DNA from: Urechis unicinctus
Lineage: Eukaryota > Annelida > Polychaeta > Xenopneusta > Urechidae
Assembly (NCBI GenBank): GCA_034190875.2
Contig: CM067346.1
Coordinates: forward strand, 14,804,785 to 14,868,784
DNA length: 64,000 nt
Direction of reading: 5' to 3'
In this document: one piece after another, positions 25,131 to 38,105 of the stretch
Position numbering within the stretch: the stretch's first letter is position 1
Layout of the letters: each line of letters opens with the position of its first letter
The notes under the pieces: generated by a model
The model's database searches: none
The model's input: only the letters and a program-made list of their open reading frames with translations
Told to the model about the DNA's origin: nothing
Translations under genes and position numbers: made by a program

Positions 25131-26230
25131 TTGTGTATGAAATAGCGACATTGAAGAATCATGGTCCTTAATAAAATGGGTTTCTAATCTATCACGTTGA
25201 CAATATAACCTCCACATAAGTTTCTGTTTGCACCACACCATCCCAAGGTATGATCACCAATTCTAAATTATCGAATGTTCACCCAACATTGTCACGACAC
25301 ACATTCCCTGTACCGAAAATGCGGAATACAATTAATATTCTTAGGTTGGAGGAAGCACGTGGGTAGCTTGACTTTTCCCCAAAATAATTCCCAGTTGTAT
25401 ATCATGGTAAATTGCATATCATGATGCTATTACATATACCAACAACCTCAGAACAACTTTGTGATAGCCCTTTCAGTATTGCCTGTCAAATGATCAGTAA
25501 CTATGGGACATATATCAGACGAATATGATAGTCGATTATGTAGTAAGCATTTCATATGATATATGCATCAATATGCAATGACATAATATGCAATGGCATA
25601 ATGGACAGGTGAATCAGCAAAGTAGTAGTATCCATTGAAGATTGTATGAGCAGCACCAATATACTAGCACTGACATCGCCAAATTGCAGGTGCGACTCCT
25701 CCTTAGCGCTGCATAAAAGTGGATCTGTTGGGAGAATGTGCAATAGGCGGTAGTACTGATCTGTTGCTGCTCTTGATTTTAATGGAAATCATGCTACAAC
25801 TAAAGGTTTACACGAGTAAATGTTCGTAATAATGTGACAGCAAAAACATTCGTAGTAATGTTATAGAAAATATCGAACGTCACAATCATGCAATACTGCA
25901 AGCTATCAGTTGCATCAGTCTGCTACTTTAGCAATTACTGTGGCAGATACGTATTTGTAAAACTTATTGATATTCAATTACGATCAGGTGCTTACTGAGC
26001 CGTTATTGCCTGCAATGGCGCATTCAATGCAATTATCTAGACATCAGAGACTTTTATTCCAAGTCATTGAACGATAAATTGATGATTAAGTGCATCATAG
26101 CGCGCAATACACGTGATATGGCAACTGCTGGCCTCACACACCCCGATTCTGCGTATTCAGTTATCCAAACCATAGAACTCATTTGATCCGACATCAACTC
26201 CGCCCATTGGGTTGAATCCTTGGAATGCAT
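25131..26230. repeat. D module, unit 1
   Basis: It matches 34,172-35,004 in unit 2 closely and 60,306-61,998 in unit 3 more loosely. Unit 2 lacks about 25,409-25,690. Unit 3 has about 460 extra bases (60,920-61,380). It ends at GCATGCGCATC, where unit 1 passes directly into the ballast-gene promoter, while unit 2 carries about 500 more bases before that promoter. No gene was found. Confidence 0.7.
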
Positions 26231-26398
26231 GCGCATCTCTTCTAAACGCAGTTGGGGTTTTTTTCCGCGTGAAGATGCTGTCACGCATGAATGAATCTCG
26301 CTGACACATATTATCCTTTCCATTCGTTTTTTTATAATATTTCGTCATCCGATTAAGACTGTGAGACGCCGTTAAACGAGGTCAGCATACGCACAGCA
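26231..26398 (+). promoter_or_regulatory. Upstream region of ballast gene, unit 2 (truncated)
   Basis: The sequence from about 26,235 (TAAACGCAGTTGGGG) to the start codon matches 35,508-35,662. The CpG-rich part with TGACGTCA seen further upstream in unit 3 is missing here, so this copy has probably lost part of its promoter. Confidence 0.4.
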
Positions 26399-27319
26399 AT
26401 GGGTTATAAATATGAACCGCTGAGAGTCCCACAAAACTGTTAAAGAATTGATACAGAGTAAGAATCTGAGTCGGGTTCCGAGTCTAATGCGAGCTTGTTG
26501 GTTCTTGATGGCAGCGAGGAAGTCGATGAGCAGCAATTTTATGTGACAACTGCGCTGTTATAGCAACAGAAAAAAAGTCGAAGTGCTGCTTATCGTACCC
26601 AACAATCGTGCAATACATGCAGAACTCTTTCAAATGTATCACCCAGCATCCCAGCTTTGCTTCCAACTGCATGAACCAATATGAACTCGCGGCATCCAGG
26701 CACGAATTTATACAGATGGATGGCCCTATTGGTGACGAGATTTGCCCCAATGGGTAAGTCTGTACTTCATTGTAATTTTACGGAGTAAATTATATACTTC
26801 CCAAGTTGCACTGAATCAAACAGCTATGAATAATGGGCTTTCATGTTCAAAAGAACATAGTATATCAACATACATTGGTATCGGCTATAGGCATAAGGGC
26901 TTGCACTCATTATTTATTTCATCCCAAAGCCTGTCTTCATCTCTGGGCACTGTAAAACCCATCTGTCACTGTTTCAATTAAATAACACAAGAACAAAAGT
27001 ATGATTGTTGATCAACATCTCTTTCACTTTATTCTTGCAGAAGCTATTTGTTATGTCATAACAAAAAAACTATAATAGTTACTGTAAATCAACAAAACAA
27101 AACTGGTGACTAATTCCCAAATCATTATAAGCCTAGTAGATGAATATTATTCCTTTCAGAGTCTTCCGCTTTCTTGCGTACAGAAGATTTGTATACGTGA
27201 TTTGGCATAAGCTAGGCAAGAAAAACAGGAAAGTTCTCCCTTCATGCGTTGTCACCAAAATTCGAAGCACCTTTCCTGACTTCTCTGGTCATTATCGTGG
27301 CTTTAAAGAAGCTTTATGA
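26399..27319 (+). pseudogene. P2X7 ballast-domain gene, unit 2, broken
   Basis: The start codon is at 26,399 (MGYKYEPLRVPQNC) and is followed at once by a stop where unit 3 has CAA. Later in exon 1 a T-run is one base shorter (CAATTTTATGTG) and an A-run before GTCGAAG is altered, both changing frame. The donor reads GGGTAAGT at 26,754. Exon 2 starts at 27,160 after TTTCAG and is open through VLPSCVV and GHYRGFKEAL, ending at TGA 27,317-27,319, earlier than unit 1 because CTGTCTG is CTGACTG. The family and exon plan are the same as in unit 1. A full-length product is not possible, but exon 2 could be included in other transcripts. Confidence 0.85.
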
Positions 27320-28830
27320 CTGACTGGTGTTAAACCTACACATGTAAGTACCAACCAACGACTCTTTTGAGGGTCTTTCACGAGCAGCAGCAATGGGAGG
27401 GGGTACTTCTCTTTCACTGACAAGTACTTTTGCTCTTCTGTAGCTTGGATATTTCTCCCCCGAGATGTAGCACCTGGGTCATCAGTCTGTCAATATATCC
27501 TTGAAGCACATGACATAATGATTATATAAGTTGTTGTGATCAGCATATTTAATTAAATGATAACTGACTGAAATATATCTAATTGAATAAATTATACAAA
27601 TAATAAATGTTACATTTAGTAAGTAGTATTGTTGATTGAATTGCCTAAAAGCAAGTGAACATCAACCAACAGCACTGGTTCATCGTGTCTGGCCTTGGGG
27701 AATGAAATTCCCCACTGAGCTATTCCTTGTTTGGTGACAGCCTGAGCTCGATCAGAGTTCTCGTTAAAATGAAGGACTGCTAGCAGTAGTCTACATAACA
27801 AGAAAACCTACAGTTAATGAATAATACATGTAACGTAATAACTCGTAAGGAGTTTCACATAAAGGCGCATCTAAAACTATCACCACTTTCAATCTTTACC
27901 TTGCTTCCATAGTTGCAAACGGGAAGTGGACACTCTTGGGTGCGAAGAAAATTACCACTTTATGGAACGCTTCCAAACTTGACGTTTGCTCTGCTGGTGA
28001 CAACCGATCAATATCCTTGACGAGAATCTTACTGCTGACAATAAGCTCAAGCTCTTTATAAGGTTTGGAACCTGAAACAAAAAGTTGACACCTCGATTGA
28101 ATTGTACAGTTATTTAACATGAAAGGCAGTGATAAATAAATATATCAGAATTATTCTGAATCACCTAATGGGATCCACTGTCTGTCATCTAATTCTTGGT
28201 GAGTGAAGTCAAGGTACAACTTGCCATGGCCCATATGGATGTTTGTAACATGTCTCGTGACAGACAACCACTTTTCTCTTGCCAGTGCATCATCACCATG
28301 GCTCGAGGCAGCACAGAAGTTAACGTGATTGCTTATACTGCGAGCCCAATCTGTAAGAATTTTGCAATCACGCCTTCTTCCTTTCGCAATAATGTTTTTC
28401 TTTACCCCTGTACAGCAAAAGCATGGGTGATATTACAGATGTGACATGTGTGACTGTTGGAACAACAAGACTTGCCATAACAGGTTAAAGCAGTATGTCG
28501 TGTGGCTGTACACCAGGTATACTAAAATACCTGTACCAGCTGCATATCCAGGTGCAGCTGCCAAACTTGGCTGTGTGGCCTGGGGAGCAACAACGAGCAT
28601 CTCCCCCCAGGAACAAATTCAACCCTTTCCTCTCCTCTACTAATGCGTCACGCTCTGTTGTCCATACTCTCCTTGTTGCCGGTACAAGATAGCAATTTGC
28701 ATTAATTTATGGGTGTTAACGGATATTGTTGGAATGCTCAAATGTCTAAGCATATTGATAGTTCTCACAGCACTGCTACCACTAAACAATATCCCACATG
28801 CTAACATTAAGTTCCCAGCTGGCATTGCCC
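27314..28830 (-). pseudogene. Transposase-like part of the THAP gene, unit 2, broken
   Basis: The order of segments is the same as in unit 1. It shares the frame change after NTHNLMQ and the gap before DMQLVQ, so both are older than the duplication. It is better preserved in one place: around 28,390 two extra bases keep KKNIIAKGRRRDC in frame with DWARSISNHVNFCAAS. Exon 4 (27,900-28,071) is open with donor and acceptor kept. Exon 5 ends with NSINNTTY as in unit 1. Exon 6 is shifted by one extra base in the C-run near 27,460, so no long frame survives there. Confidence 0.8.
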
Positions 28831-28987
28831 CAATGTAAGGCTTACTGTCTCATGTGTATGTATGTCCATTGACACAGATTTGTTGCACAACAACAAGACT
28901 CCCAATGACACGTTTCAAAACAGCCCTGGAGTCACATCTGACACAATATATGATTATTTGCTTCTTAAATTAAAACACAATACGTAC

Positions 28988-29606
28988 CTCCACACAGGCC
29001 TGTATGCCAACTGAACATTGAGTAAAACATCATGTTGACTGGAAGCTCGATCACAATTGTCATCTGTAGGACAGGTCTCGACATCACTCGCAGTTATAAT
29101 ACTTCCATCTTCGTTAGTCATGTCATGGAGTACCTACAGCAACCAATATAAATAGCTGTTGTAATGTACCAATAGCTCAGATGTAACAATGTGTTCACAC
29201 TGGTTACAATCGATAGCCTCGTACAAACACTCAAAATGTTGACATAGAAATTAGAATCTTGACTTGACATTAAAGACCTTACCTCAAGTCATCTTCGTTT
29301 CCTGTAAGCGCCTCTCGCTTGTTCCTCAACTTCAACATTATTGGCGTACTCAAATAACGTGGGAACAGCATCATCATTCAGTCGGGCATTTCTTTTCAGT
29401 CCTAGTTGCTTCATGCGCTCCGGATCGATAGAAAAGGAATCACGAGTGAAGTGGTCAGAGCAAAACACCGTGCTTTTCTTGGGCTCCCACGAAGATAGTC
29501 GTTTCACTGTGGCTATCCAAACCTGTCGCCTTGCCTTGTGAAAGGTGAAAAAGCTCTTACCCGATCCTTCCCCATTCTTACATCCAACAGCGCAACAGTA
29601 CGGCAT
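28988..29606 (-). CDS. THAP zinc-finger exon plus linker exon, unit 2
   Basis: Exon 1 (29,283-29,606, 108 codons) is open and keeps C4, C9, the downstream CSDHF ligands and AVPTLF. It lacks five codons after SFFTF, reading FTFHKARR, so the usual Pro of the THAP fold is gone. This in-frame loss is shared with unit 3. Exon 2 (28,988-29,133) is 146 bp rather than 147 because an A-run is one base short near 29,023, which shifts its frame. The THAP exon may still be translated; the long product is not possible. Confidence 0.75.
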
Positions 29607-31422
29607 ACTTCTACAAAATATCGCTAAAAGTTACGCGGCCTATCATGTAAACACGAGTGGAATCTAGTTCATAAAACTATCAGCGCGTTCAGCTATCTGA
29701 GTTGCTTAGCCGAAATCACGTCATAAGTCGAGTGTTTACGGGGTGTGCCGAGCGAAAAGTTGTCCTGTCTGAGCGCCGTAAACCGATAAGAAAATAATTA
29801 ATTTCACTAATTAGAAAGGTCTCATTGCGCATTCATAGGCAGATCTATTGCTTTGGAATACAGATAACGACTGACAACGGAATATATTTTTTTTTTTATC
29901 TTAAAGAAGGCAAGTTCGCAGATGCATTTTCGGCTCATGATATGTCAACCCGTGATACAGGCTGTCACTGGTAAACATCAACGCCAAGCTATATTTATCA
30001 CCCATGAGGATTCTAAGATATCATAATCGCTTATTCTAGAATGATTATAGGGCAACAGGTCATTGGATACTGCGGCCAGTGTCAACATGCTACGAAGTAA
30101 TCAAGCTTAATCTTCTTAAAGCAAACAGCGTTTCCTCATGTCTTAGTCTGGTGAGAGTTACTAAGCATTAACATTGTTGGTAGCCAGCGCAAATCATTTA
30201 CGTAGTCACTACCTTCACACATTTGTACGATAAATAACGCGTTAGCAAATTGCCATCCATATCAGACCGTTTTTATAATGCCATCATTGCAAATAAAACT
30301 ACCATATTTTCATGGCTCGCTCCATTAATGCACAATACACCGATGCGTACCTTGCAGCACTGCAATAGCGCTTCCGTTACATGGCATATCAATAACACTA
30401 CACTTCACTCCCTCTATGGAACCACCACTTGCGTTTCATGCATAATGCAAAAGCCTTGGAGCACGCAATGCGAATCCCGGCAGCAAAGTAGGAACTGTAC
30501 TTGATGCTTATGTACAGAAGCGGTAATATTGGATTTGTCCTATAGATATATGCGTTACATAGATGTTAAGCATTAATCTTAATCCGTACGCTGTTTCTGT
30601 CAGTATCACACAGTATCCGGCTGATGGAGGATAATACTCAAACTGATATTTGAGATTTCCCTTTTCATGTCTATCGCCTGGAGATAAGCAGTCGTACAAC
30701 CCAGTTTGTGATTATTACTTTTGATCAATCGCAAAGCTTGAAGCGTATTTCGTTTAATCTTAGCTGGAATATGGTTTGAGGTATTTCCTGCGTTGGGCCC
30801 GGTTGTTTGGTGTCAATATTGCCATTGTCAATACATCTTTAATTTTGTGTATCAGGGTTATGTTGTGCGAATTTTACTTGGTCACAATATCTGCAATTAA
30901 GGGTTAAGTATATCTGTCAATCAGCAACGTTTCCCTGTGATAATATAGTTATTTATATTTACCATACATCATGCTGAGCTTACCGTGCTAACAATTACTC
31001 TTAAGTGAATATTCATGATGATAACAAGCAAATCGTCGTGCTGCAAATGTGCGTGCAACACAATGCAGCCAACCGCGGCTTCATTAATTCATGCCGTTCT
31101 CAGCAAAATCTGCACGTTTAACAGAACCACCAATGAATGTTGTTGCCTTGAGTCAGCGAACTAATCAATACTATCATACAGACAGCCATCATCTATCCCT
31201 AGTGGAATATTGAGATGATCTGTCATTGATGACATTGCAACATTGTTCAATTCAAGTCTGGATTTGCTGTCTGTCACGTCGAGCATATTACAACCAGTAT
31301 GATACCCACATAATGTTCGATCCATATTCTTATTATATTATAACGACACGCATAGCCACAGATATAATCTTATTGCATTGATTTTCACGAAGCTCCGTTG
31401 CATTGCTTGAATGTAAACTCGA
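29607..31422. repeat. A-module flank, unit 2
   Basis: It is nearly identical to 38,883-40,759 and close to 3238-5041. The near part carries the TTAGCCGAAATCACGTCAT motif seen upstream of the THAP gene. The remainder is AT-rich DNA with no convincing gene. A stretch of about 50 bp present in units 1 and 3 around the ATTATTTTCCTTATAACTATGG sequence is missing near 30,615. Confidence 0.6.
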
Positions 31423-31638
31423 ATGTTAAATGACGTGACGTTCACTGTATGGAATGTAGGTAAGTATTCGTTCTGTAAAAACAGCATCTATGTAAACAAC
31501 CAATACATAAGCGTTACATATCGCGATGCATTGCCTACAGTTGGTTATCAGTTGGGATTTACACTTGATCTTTTTGTATGTCACTACCTTAACAAAAGGT
31601 TGGGTAAGTCGCTTTCGGGTTACATTGTAACGCAATAA
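31423..31638 (+). other. 71-residue open frame, unit 2
   Basis: It starts MLNDVTFTVWNVGKYSFCKN and ends LGKSLSGYIVTQ with a TAA. It is identical in plan to unit 3 (one residue differs near TYRDA/TYRNA) and has nine more in-frame bases (adding QYI-type residues) than unit 1. The family is unknown. An internal GTAAGTATT donor is an alternative reading. Confidence 0.3.
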
Positions 31639-31710
31639 TAATATTGTGCATCCTAGCTCTTGACAACATAATCGCTGAAGTTTTCGATTAGACGTTGTAC
31701 TGATTAATTA

Positions 31711-31719
31711 TATATAAAG
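31711..31719 (+). promoter_or_regulatory. Candidate TATA box (unit 2)
   Basis: TATATAAAG lies 30 bp before the ATG at 31,741, as in units 1 and 3. Confidence 0.35.
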
Positions 31720-31740
31720 AACAGGTTGTATTATCACAAA

Positions 31741-31866
31741 ATGACAGAGGATGATACATCAAGCACTGATGAGATATACAGCGTTATACAACAAATACGT
31801 GGAACCGAAATGGAAGGCCTCGTAGCCATTGATACTATATGTAATTCTGTATACAACAAGAAGTAG
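31741..31866 (+). other. 41-residue open frame, unit 2
   Basis: It matches the unit 1 frame with Glu for Asp at residue 11, Asp for Ala at 31 and Asn for Lys at 35. The Lys-to-Asn change turns the internal donor GTAAGT into GTAATT, weakening it. No function is recognised. Confidence 0.3.
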
Positions 31867-34171
31867 CGAATATCATCGACCTCACTACGTGGAATTAATC
31901 TATAACTGCAGGAAATGGGATTGGCATATGAGCATTGTGGTGCCCTGAGCACATTGATTGCCGAGTTCCGTGTGCTTTACGCCACCGACTGGACGCTTGT
32001 AATTGGTTTGTGGTATATATGGCTCCTTATTACAGCGGTAGGTCAGCAGTTCTCTATGCATTGGTGTAACCTTGTCACTGAGAAAGATAAACAATAACCT
32101 GGCAGATAATTCATATACCCGTCTGATATTGGCGTCACAATTTGGATAGTAAATATCAATAATGCACTGCTTTGCTCGCTTTCAAGCGACTTCAATTTAC
32201 AGGTCATGCATATTGCATGGCATCTGAGTGTAACTGAATGTGGTCGCCGCAACTGGAGGACCTAGCCAAATATGTCTGATATATTCGGAAAGATCGTAGG
32301 GCAGCAAACCCATAACCTATTACCACAGTAATTATTATAGAATTGTGGGACTAAACTCTATTTATGCTTGATATGGGAAGCAACAAACCCATTTTCATTC
32401 AACAGGCACGTTTTATACCTGTCTCTGTCACCAATATGAGACAATGCTGAATAGACGTCCTCTTCAGGTTTATGTCACATGAATCTAAAACAACCACTCA
32501 TTGATCTGGCAGGCCGCCTCACATTGAGTCATCCAATGATGGTCCGTGTACATCGTGGGCGTTAACCTTCTGACATGGGTTTACAATAGCAGCACAACGA
32601 CCTAGCAACTTGATTTGTAAAAATAAATAAACTACCTTGCAATGTGATATAGAGTCGCAATGCATTTTTTGGAGACCAATCGATGACAAACGCATAGAAA
32701 CTACGGTAGATAAGATACCATGCTACTCTACCTCTGTTACCGGCTATATGCTTCTAGATAAGCTGATGTTTTAGTTCGCTATGCATATGCAGCGATGCGA
32801 TTCACACAAGATAGGAACCTACATAAGCTTCAGATTCGGAATACGCTTCTTAAGAGTAGCATCATCCACTGCGCCTTCACAATGACATCCGTTCTCTGCC
32901 AGATCTGTTTTGAATGAAGTGGAAATGCCCGTACATGTTATGATTGCCCACCAGCCAGCGATATCATGTATACTGCATGAGCCAGGTAAAGGCTCTCTGC
33001 CGATTGCATCTATTACCGTACCACGCCATTCAATTAAGCAGAAACAAACAGAGGGCAGTTAAGAAGCATATGATTCCTATTCATATTGACAATTGTTTTG
33101 TCAAAAGGATGAACAATAATATCAATGATGAATTCTAAAGGATTACCACCATATAATAGTTGATTCGCTATAATGTACTTATTGTAATCAAGTTTAAGCG
33201 GTTCACGCACTGTCATTAACAAGAATATCTTGATTGTGTCGTACTTCATGTAAGATACAGTAATTACACCTACGACTCGACGCAGTAATTCTGGACTATA
33301 TGCAGTACGGTTTTATGACCATTGTGGAGGAAAATATCGTAAAACTTCGACCAATCACATATTGTACATTGACTTACATCATCTACAACCATTTCCGTTA
33401 ATGCAAGTTATAGCATCCATCATATAAACATGGCTGCTCATTCAGAAGGATTGTAGTGAGTGATTTGTGGTACTTAACTCAATTTGTCCTATCTCACATG
33501 CAAGACACACTCACCGGAATGTTCTGGTTAGTGTGTATATTATCACCCTTTTTTCGGACATTATTTGCCAGCGCATAGCGATTGCGAACTAAAATTGTGA
33601 AAGGCATTATCAATGTTAATATTTTTCAATGTCTGCCACAACTCCTAAGACATCGTGAGTTATTTCGCCGATATGTGTAGAATCTCTACCTTTATCAATT
33701 GTAAATATGTCATATCAATTAGACAGCTTAGTGTATTGTTGTAGTTATTTGCCACTTTTTATGTGTAGACAATAGTTCTATAACAAAATAAGACTTTTCC
33801 ATTTCTGTTGTCGCTTTTCGTAATGTTATGCACTGTCTATGTTTAAATTATTTACGGCCTTCGAATAAATAAGTGCGTTTATTCTGCAATTTGCCATCTT
33901 CCGCCATGAATATTATTATTGAGCCACAAGTCGAAATAGTTAACGGGTGCCAGTTTCATTTTGCAAGAGTTTGTTCGTTGCCGTTTTCGAGACGTTCACG
34001 CGGCCTTGTAATAGTGTGGTGCATTCTACATTATTGAATATCCAATACTGAATATAATATCATTGAATTCTGACATATATAAGTCATATCTACAAGCACA
34101 ATTGATCATCCAAGTACTTATTGGAGTAGAATATTTGCTGTTTTCAAACGAAACTAATGTCATCTTCCATG
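31867..34171. repeat. C module, unit 2
   Basis: It matches 41,204-43,509 at very high identity and is absent from unit 1. It starts after CATCGACCTCAC and ends at GATTGCGCTGT, where it joins D directly. A 60-codon frame at 31,915-32,097 (MGLAYEHCGALSTLIAEF, then a hydrophobic GLWYIWLLITAV) follows a TAACTGCAG acceptor and is kept in unit 3, but no family is recognised. The rest has only short frames without support. Confidence 0.75.
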
Positions 34172-35004
34172 ATTGCGCTGTGTATGAAATAGCGCCATTG
34201 ATGAATCATGGTCCTTAATAAAATGGGTTTCTAATCTATCACGTTGACAATATAACCCCCTCATGAAAGTTTTTGTTGGCACCACACCATCCCAAGGTAT
34301 GATCACCAATTCTAAATTATCGAATGTTCACCCAACATTGTCACGACACACATTCCCGGTACCGAAAATATGGAACACAATTAATATTCTTAGGTTGGAG
34401 GAAGCACGTGGGTAGCTTGACTTTTCCCCAAAATAATTCCCAGTTGTATATCATGGTGCGACTCCTCCTGAGCGCTGCATAAAAGTGGATATGTTAGGAG
34501 AATGTGCAATAGGCAGTATTACTGATCTGTTGCTGCTCTTGATTTTAATAGAAATCATGCTACAACTAAAGGTTTAGACGAGTAAGTGTTCGTAATAATG
34601 TGACAGCAAAAACATTCATAGTAATGTTATAGAAAATATCGAACGTCACAATCATGCAATACTGCAAGGTATCAGTTGCATCAGTCTGCTACTTTAGCAA
34701 TTACTGTGGCAGATACGTATTTGTAAAACTTATTGATATTCTATTACGATCAGGTGCTTACTGAGCCGTTATTGCCTGCAATGGGGCATTCAATGCAATT
34801 ATCTAGATATCAGAGACTTTTATTCTAAGTCAGTGAACGATAAATTGATGATTAAGTGCATCATAGCGCGCAATACACGTGATATGGCAACGGCTGGCCT
34901 CACACACCCCGATTCTGCATATTCAGTTATCCAAACCATAGAACTCATTTGATCCGACATCAACTCTGCCCATCAGGTTGAATCCTTGGAAAGCATGCGC
35001 ATCA
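34172..35004. repeat. D module, unit 2
   Basis: It matches 25,131-26,230 but lacks about 280 bp at CATGGT/GCGACTCC (34,456). The first bases (GTATGAAATAGCG) abut the end of C, which shows that the whole B module is missing from this unit. Confidence 0.75.
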
Positions 35005-35662
35005 GTTAACATCGAAAAGGTGTGAACAATCCATCTGAGATTGTATTTATCCTAATATGACATTTACATTCACAACCCATTTTTAGCCCAGTTAGTATAT
35101 TTTCATTCTGCTGCGTAATGCACACTGGACTCTAGATCAATATATCAAAACGATCTATTTATCATATAACAGTAATTAACAACTGCAGGACAAGTAGCCT
35201 AACCAAAGGCACAATTTTGACCATACACATATTGACTCTGATCATCGAAGAGAGCTCGCTGTACCACCTTGTGCTTGATGATCAACTACTTAAAGGTCAA
35301 AATTAACATTTTTGCGAACAAACGCCACCGAAAACGTTTTAAAAAAACGCAATAATGAAAATCCGACAGGTACAGAATTGGTGAGCATTCTAGTTAAAGA
35401 GAAAATCGGCCGCGAACTTTTGGGAACTCGAAGCAACTCGACAGAAATCCTCCAGGCCATTTTGCCCCGTCCAGTCGCTAGGGGCGTACCGCGTGACGTC
35501 ATCTCGGCTAAAAGCAGTTGGGGTTTTACCGCGTGAAGATGCTGTCACGCGTGATTGAATCTCGCTGACACATATTATCCTTTCCATTCGTTTTTTTATA
35601 ATATTTCGTCATCCGATGCAGACTGTGAGACGCCGTTAAACGAGGTCAGCATCCGCACAGCA
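35005..35662 (+). promoter_or_regulatory. Upstream region of ballast gene, unit 3
   Basis: The first 270 bp are AT-rich and partly match 61,930-61,998. From about 35,290 the DNA becomes CpG-richer and contains the palindrome TGACGTCA at 35,494-35,501 followed by TCTCGGCTAAAAGCAGTT. The start codon is at 35,663 in the context CAGCAATGG. There is no clear TATA box. This part would be the promoter of the ballast gene; in unit 2 most of it is missing. It also has inverted similarity to the region upstream of the THAP gene. Confidence 0.45.
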
Positions 35663-36597
35663 ATGGGTTATCAATATGAACCGCTGAGAGTCCCACAAAA
35701 CTGTCAAAGAATTGATACAGAGTCAGAATCTGAGTCGGGTTCCGAGTCTAATGCGAGCTCGTTGGTTCTTGATGGCAGCGAGGAAGTCGATGAGCAGCAA
35801 TTTTTATGACAACTGCGCTGTTATGGCAACAGAAAAAGTGTAGAAGTGTTGCTTATCGTACCCAACAATCGTGCAATACATGCAGAACTCTTTCAAATGT
35901 ATCACCCAGCATCCCAGCTTTGCTTCCAACTGCATGAACCAATATGTACTCGAGGCATCCAGGCACGAATTTATACAGATGGATGGCCCTATTGGTGACG
36001 AGATTTGCCCCAATGAGTAAGTCTGTACTTCATTGTAATTTTACGGAGCAAATTATATACTTCCCACGTTGCACTGAATCAAACAGCTATGAATAATGGG
36101 CTTTCATGTTCAAAAGAACATAGTATATCAACATACATTGGTATCGGCTATAGGCATAAGGGCTTGCACTCATTATTTATTTCATCCCAAAGCCTGTCTT
36201 CATCCCTGGGCACTGTAAAACCCATCTGTTAATTTGTTTCAATTAAATAACACATGAACAAAAGTATGATTGTTGATCAGCATCTCTTTCACTTTATTCT
36301 TGCAGAAGCTATTTGCTATGTCATAACAAAAAAACTATAATAGTTACTGTAAATCAACAAAACAAAACTGGTGACTAATTCCCAGGCTGCCCTCTCCTTA
36401 TACAGTATATGCGTTTCTCTGTACATCAACACGTTACTTTGTATCCGCTACATGTCTTATGCATACAAAGTGTACAAGAAATATTACCGGGCTGGTAAAT
36501 ATTCATATGTGACAAATCATTATAAGCCTAGTAGATGAATATTATTCCTTTCAGAGTCTTCCGCTTTCATTATCGTGGCTTTAGAGAAGCTTTATGA
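35663..36597 (+). pseudogene. P2X7 ballast-domain gene, unit 3, broken
   Basis: This copy shows the probable true N-terminus: MGYQYEPLRVPQN followed by an acidic Ser/Glu tract (TESESESGSESNASS), as in other stand-alone ballast proteins. The frame breaks at EEVDEQQFL, where two bases are lost relative to unit 1 and TGA follows. A further stop lies where unit 1 reads GTGTCGAAG. Exon 2 has lost about 130 bp between TTCCGCTTTC and ATTATCGTGG, removing the LPSC block. An extra stretch of roughly 80 bp in the intron near 36,390-36,470 partly matches unit 1. A functional ballast product is not possible. Confidence 0.85.
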
Positions 36598-38105
36598 CTG
36601 ACTGGTGTTAAACCTGCACCTGTGAGTACCAACCAACAACTCTTTTGAGGGTCTTTTACCAGCAGCAGCAATGGGAGGGGGTACTTCTCTTTCACTGACA
36701 AGTACTTTTGCTCTTCTGTAGCTTGGATATTTCTCCCGAAGATGTAGCACCTGGGTCATCAGTCTGTCAATATATCCTTGAAGCACATGACATAATGATT
36801 ATATCAGTTGTTGTGATCAGCATATTTAATTAAATGATAGCTGACTGAAATATATCTAATTGAATAAATTATGCAAATAATAAATTTTACATTTAGTAAG
36901 TAGTGTTGTTGATTGAATTGCCTAAAAGTAAGTGAACATCAACCAACAGCACTGGTTCACCGTGTCTGGCCTTGGGGAATGAAATTCCCCACTGAGCTAT
37001 TCCTTGTTTGGTGACAGCCTGAGCTCGATCAGAGTTCTCGTTAAAATGAAGGACTGCTAGCAGTAGTCTACATAACAAGAAAACCTACAGTTAATAAATA
37101 ATACATGTAACATAATAACTCGTAAGGAGTTTCACATAGAGGCGCATCTAAAACTATCACCACTTTTAATCTTTTCCTTGCTTCCATAGTAGCAAACGGG
37201 AAGTGGACACTCTTGGGTGCGAAGAAAATTACCACTTTATGGAACGCTTCCAAACTTGACGTTTGCTCTGCTGGAGACAACCGATCAATATCCTTGACGA
37301 GAATCTTACTGCTGACAATAAGCTCAAGCTCTTTATGTGGTTTGGAACCTGAAACAAAAAGTTGACACCTCGATTGAATTGTACAGTTATTTAACATGAA
37401 AGGCAGTGATAAATAAATATATCAGAATTATTCTGAATCACCTAATGGGATCCACTGTCTGTCATCTAATTCTTGGTGAGTGCAGTCAAGGTACAACTTG
37501 CCATGGCCCATATGGATGTTTGTAACATGTCTCGTGACAGACAACCACTTTTCCCTTGCCAGTGCATCATCACCATGGCTCGAGGCAGCACAGAAGTTAA
37601 CGTGATTGCTTATACTGCGAGCCCAATCTGTAAAAATTTGGCAATCACGCCTTCTTCCTTTCGCAATAATTTTTCTTTACCCCTGTACAGCAAAAGCATG
37701 GGTGATATTACAGATGTGACATGTGTGACTGTTGGAACAACAAGACTTGCCATAACAGGTTAAAGCAGTGTGTCGTGTGGCTGTACACCAGGTATACTAA
37801 AATACCTGTACCAGCTGCATATCTAGGTGCAGCTGCCAAACTTGGCTGTGTGGCCTGGGGAGCAACAACGAGCATCTCCGCCCAGGAACAAATTCAACCC
37901 TTTCCTCTCCTCTACTAATGCGTCACGCTCTGTTGTCCATACTCTCCTTGTTGCCGGTACAAGATAGCAATTTGCATTAGGTTATGGGTGTTAACGGATA
38001 TTGATGGAATGCTCAAATGTCTTAGCATATTTATAGTTCTCACAGCACTGCTACCACTAAACAATATCCCACATGCTAACATTAAGTTCCCAGCTGGCAT
38101 TGCCC
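36592..38105 (-). pseudogene. Transposase-like part of the THAP gene, unit 3, broken
   Basis: The same segments occur in the same order as in unit 1. It shares the older damage (frame change after NTHNLMQ, gap before DMQLVQ) and the 2-bp shift before SNHVNF. Exon 4 starts at 37,348 and is open (SPAEQTSSLEAFHKVV), but its donor has changed from GGTAAAG to GGAAAAG, so reading runs on into the intron. Exon 5 (from about 37,067) and exon 6 (36,592-36,786, ending RFNTSQS) are open. The stop lies at the end of the ballast gene on the other strand, as in unit 1, with a shorter overlap. Confidence 0.8.
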
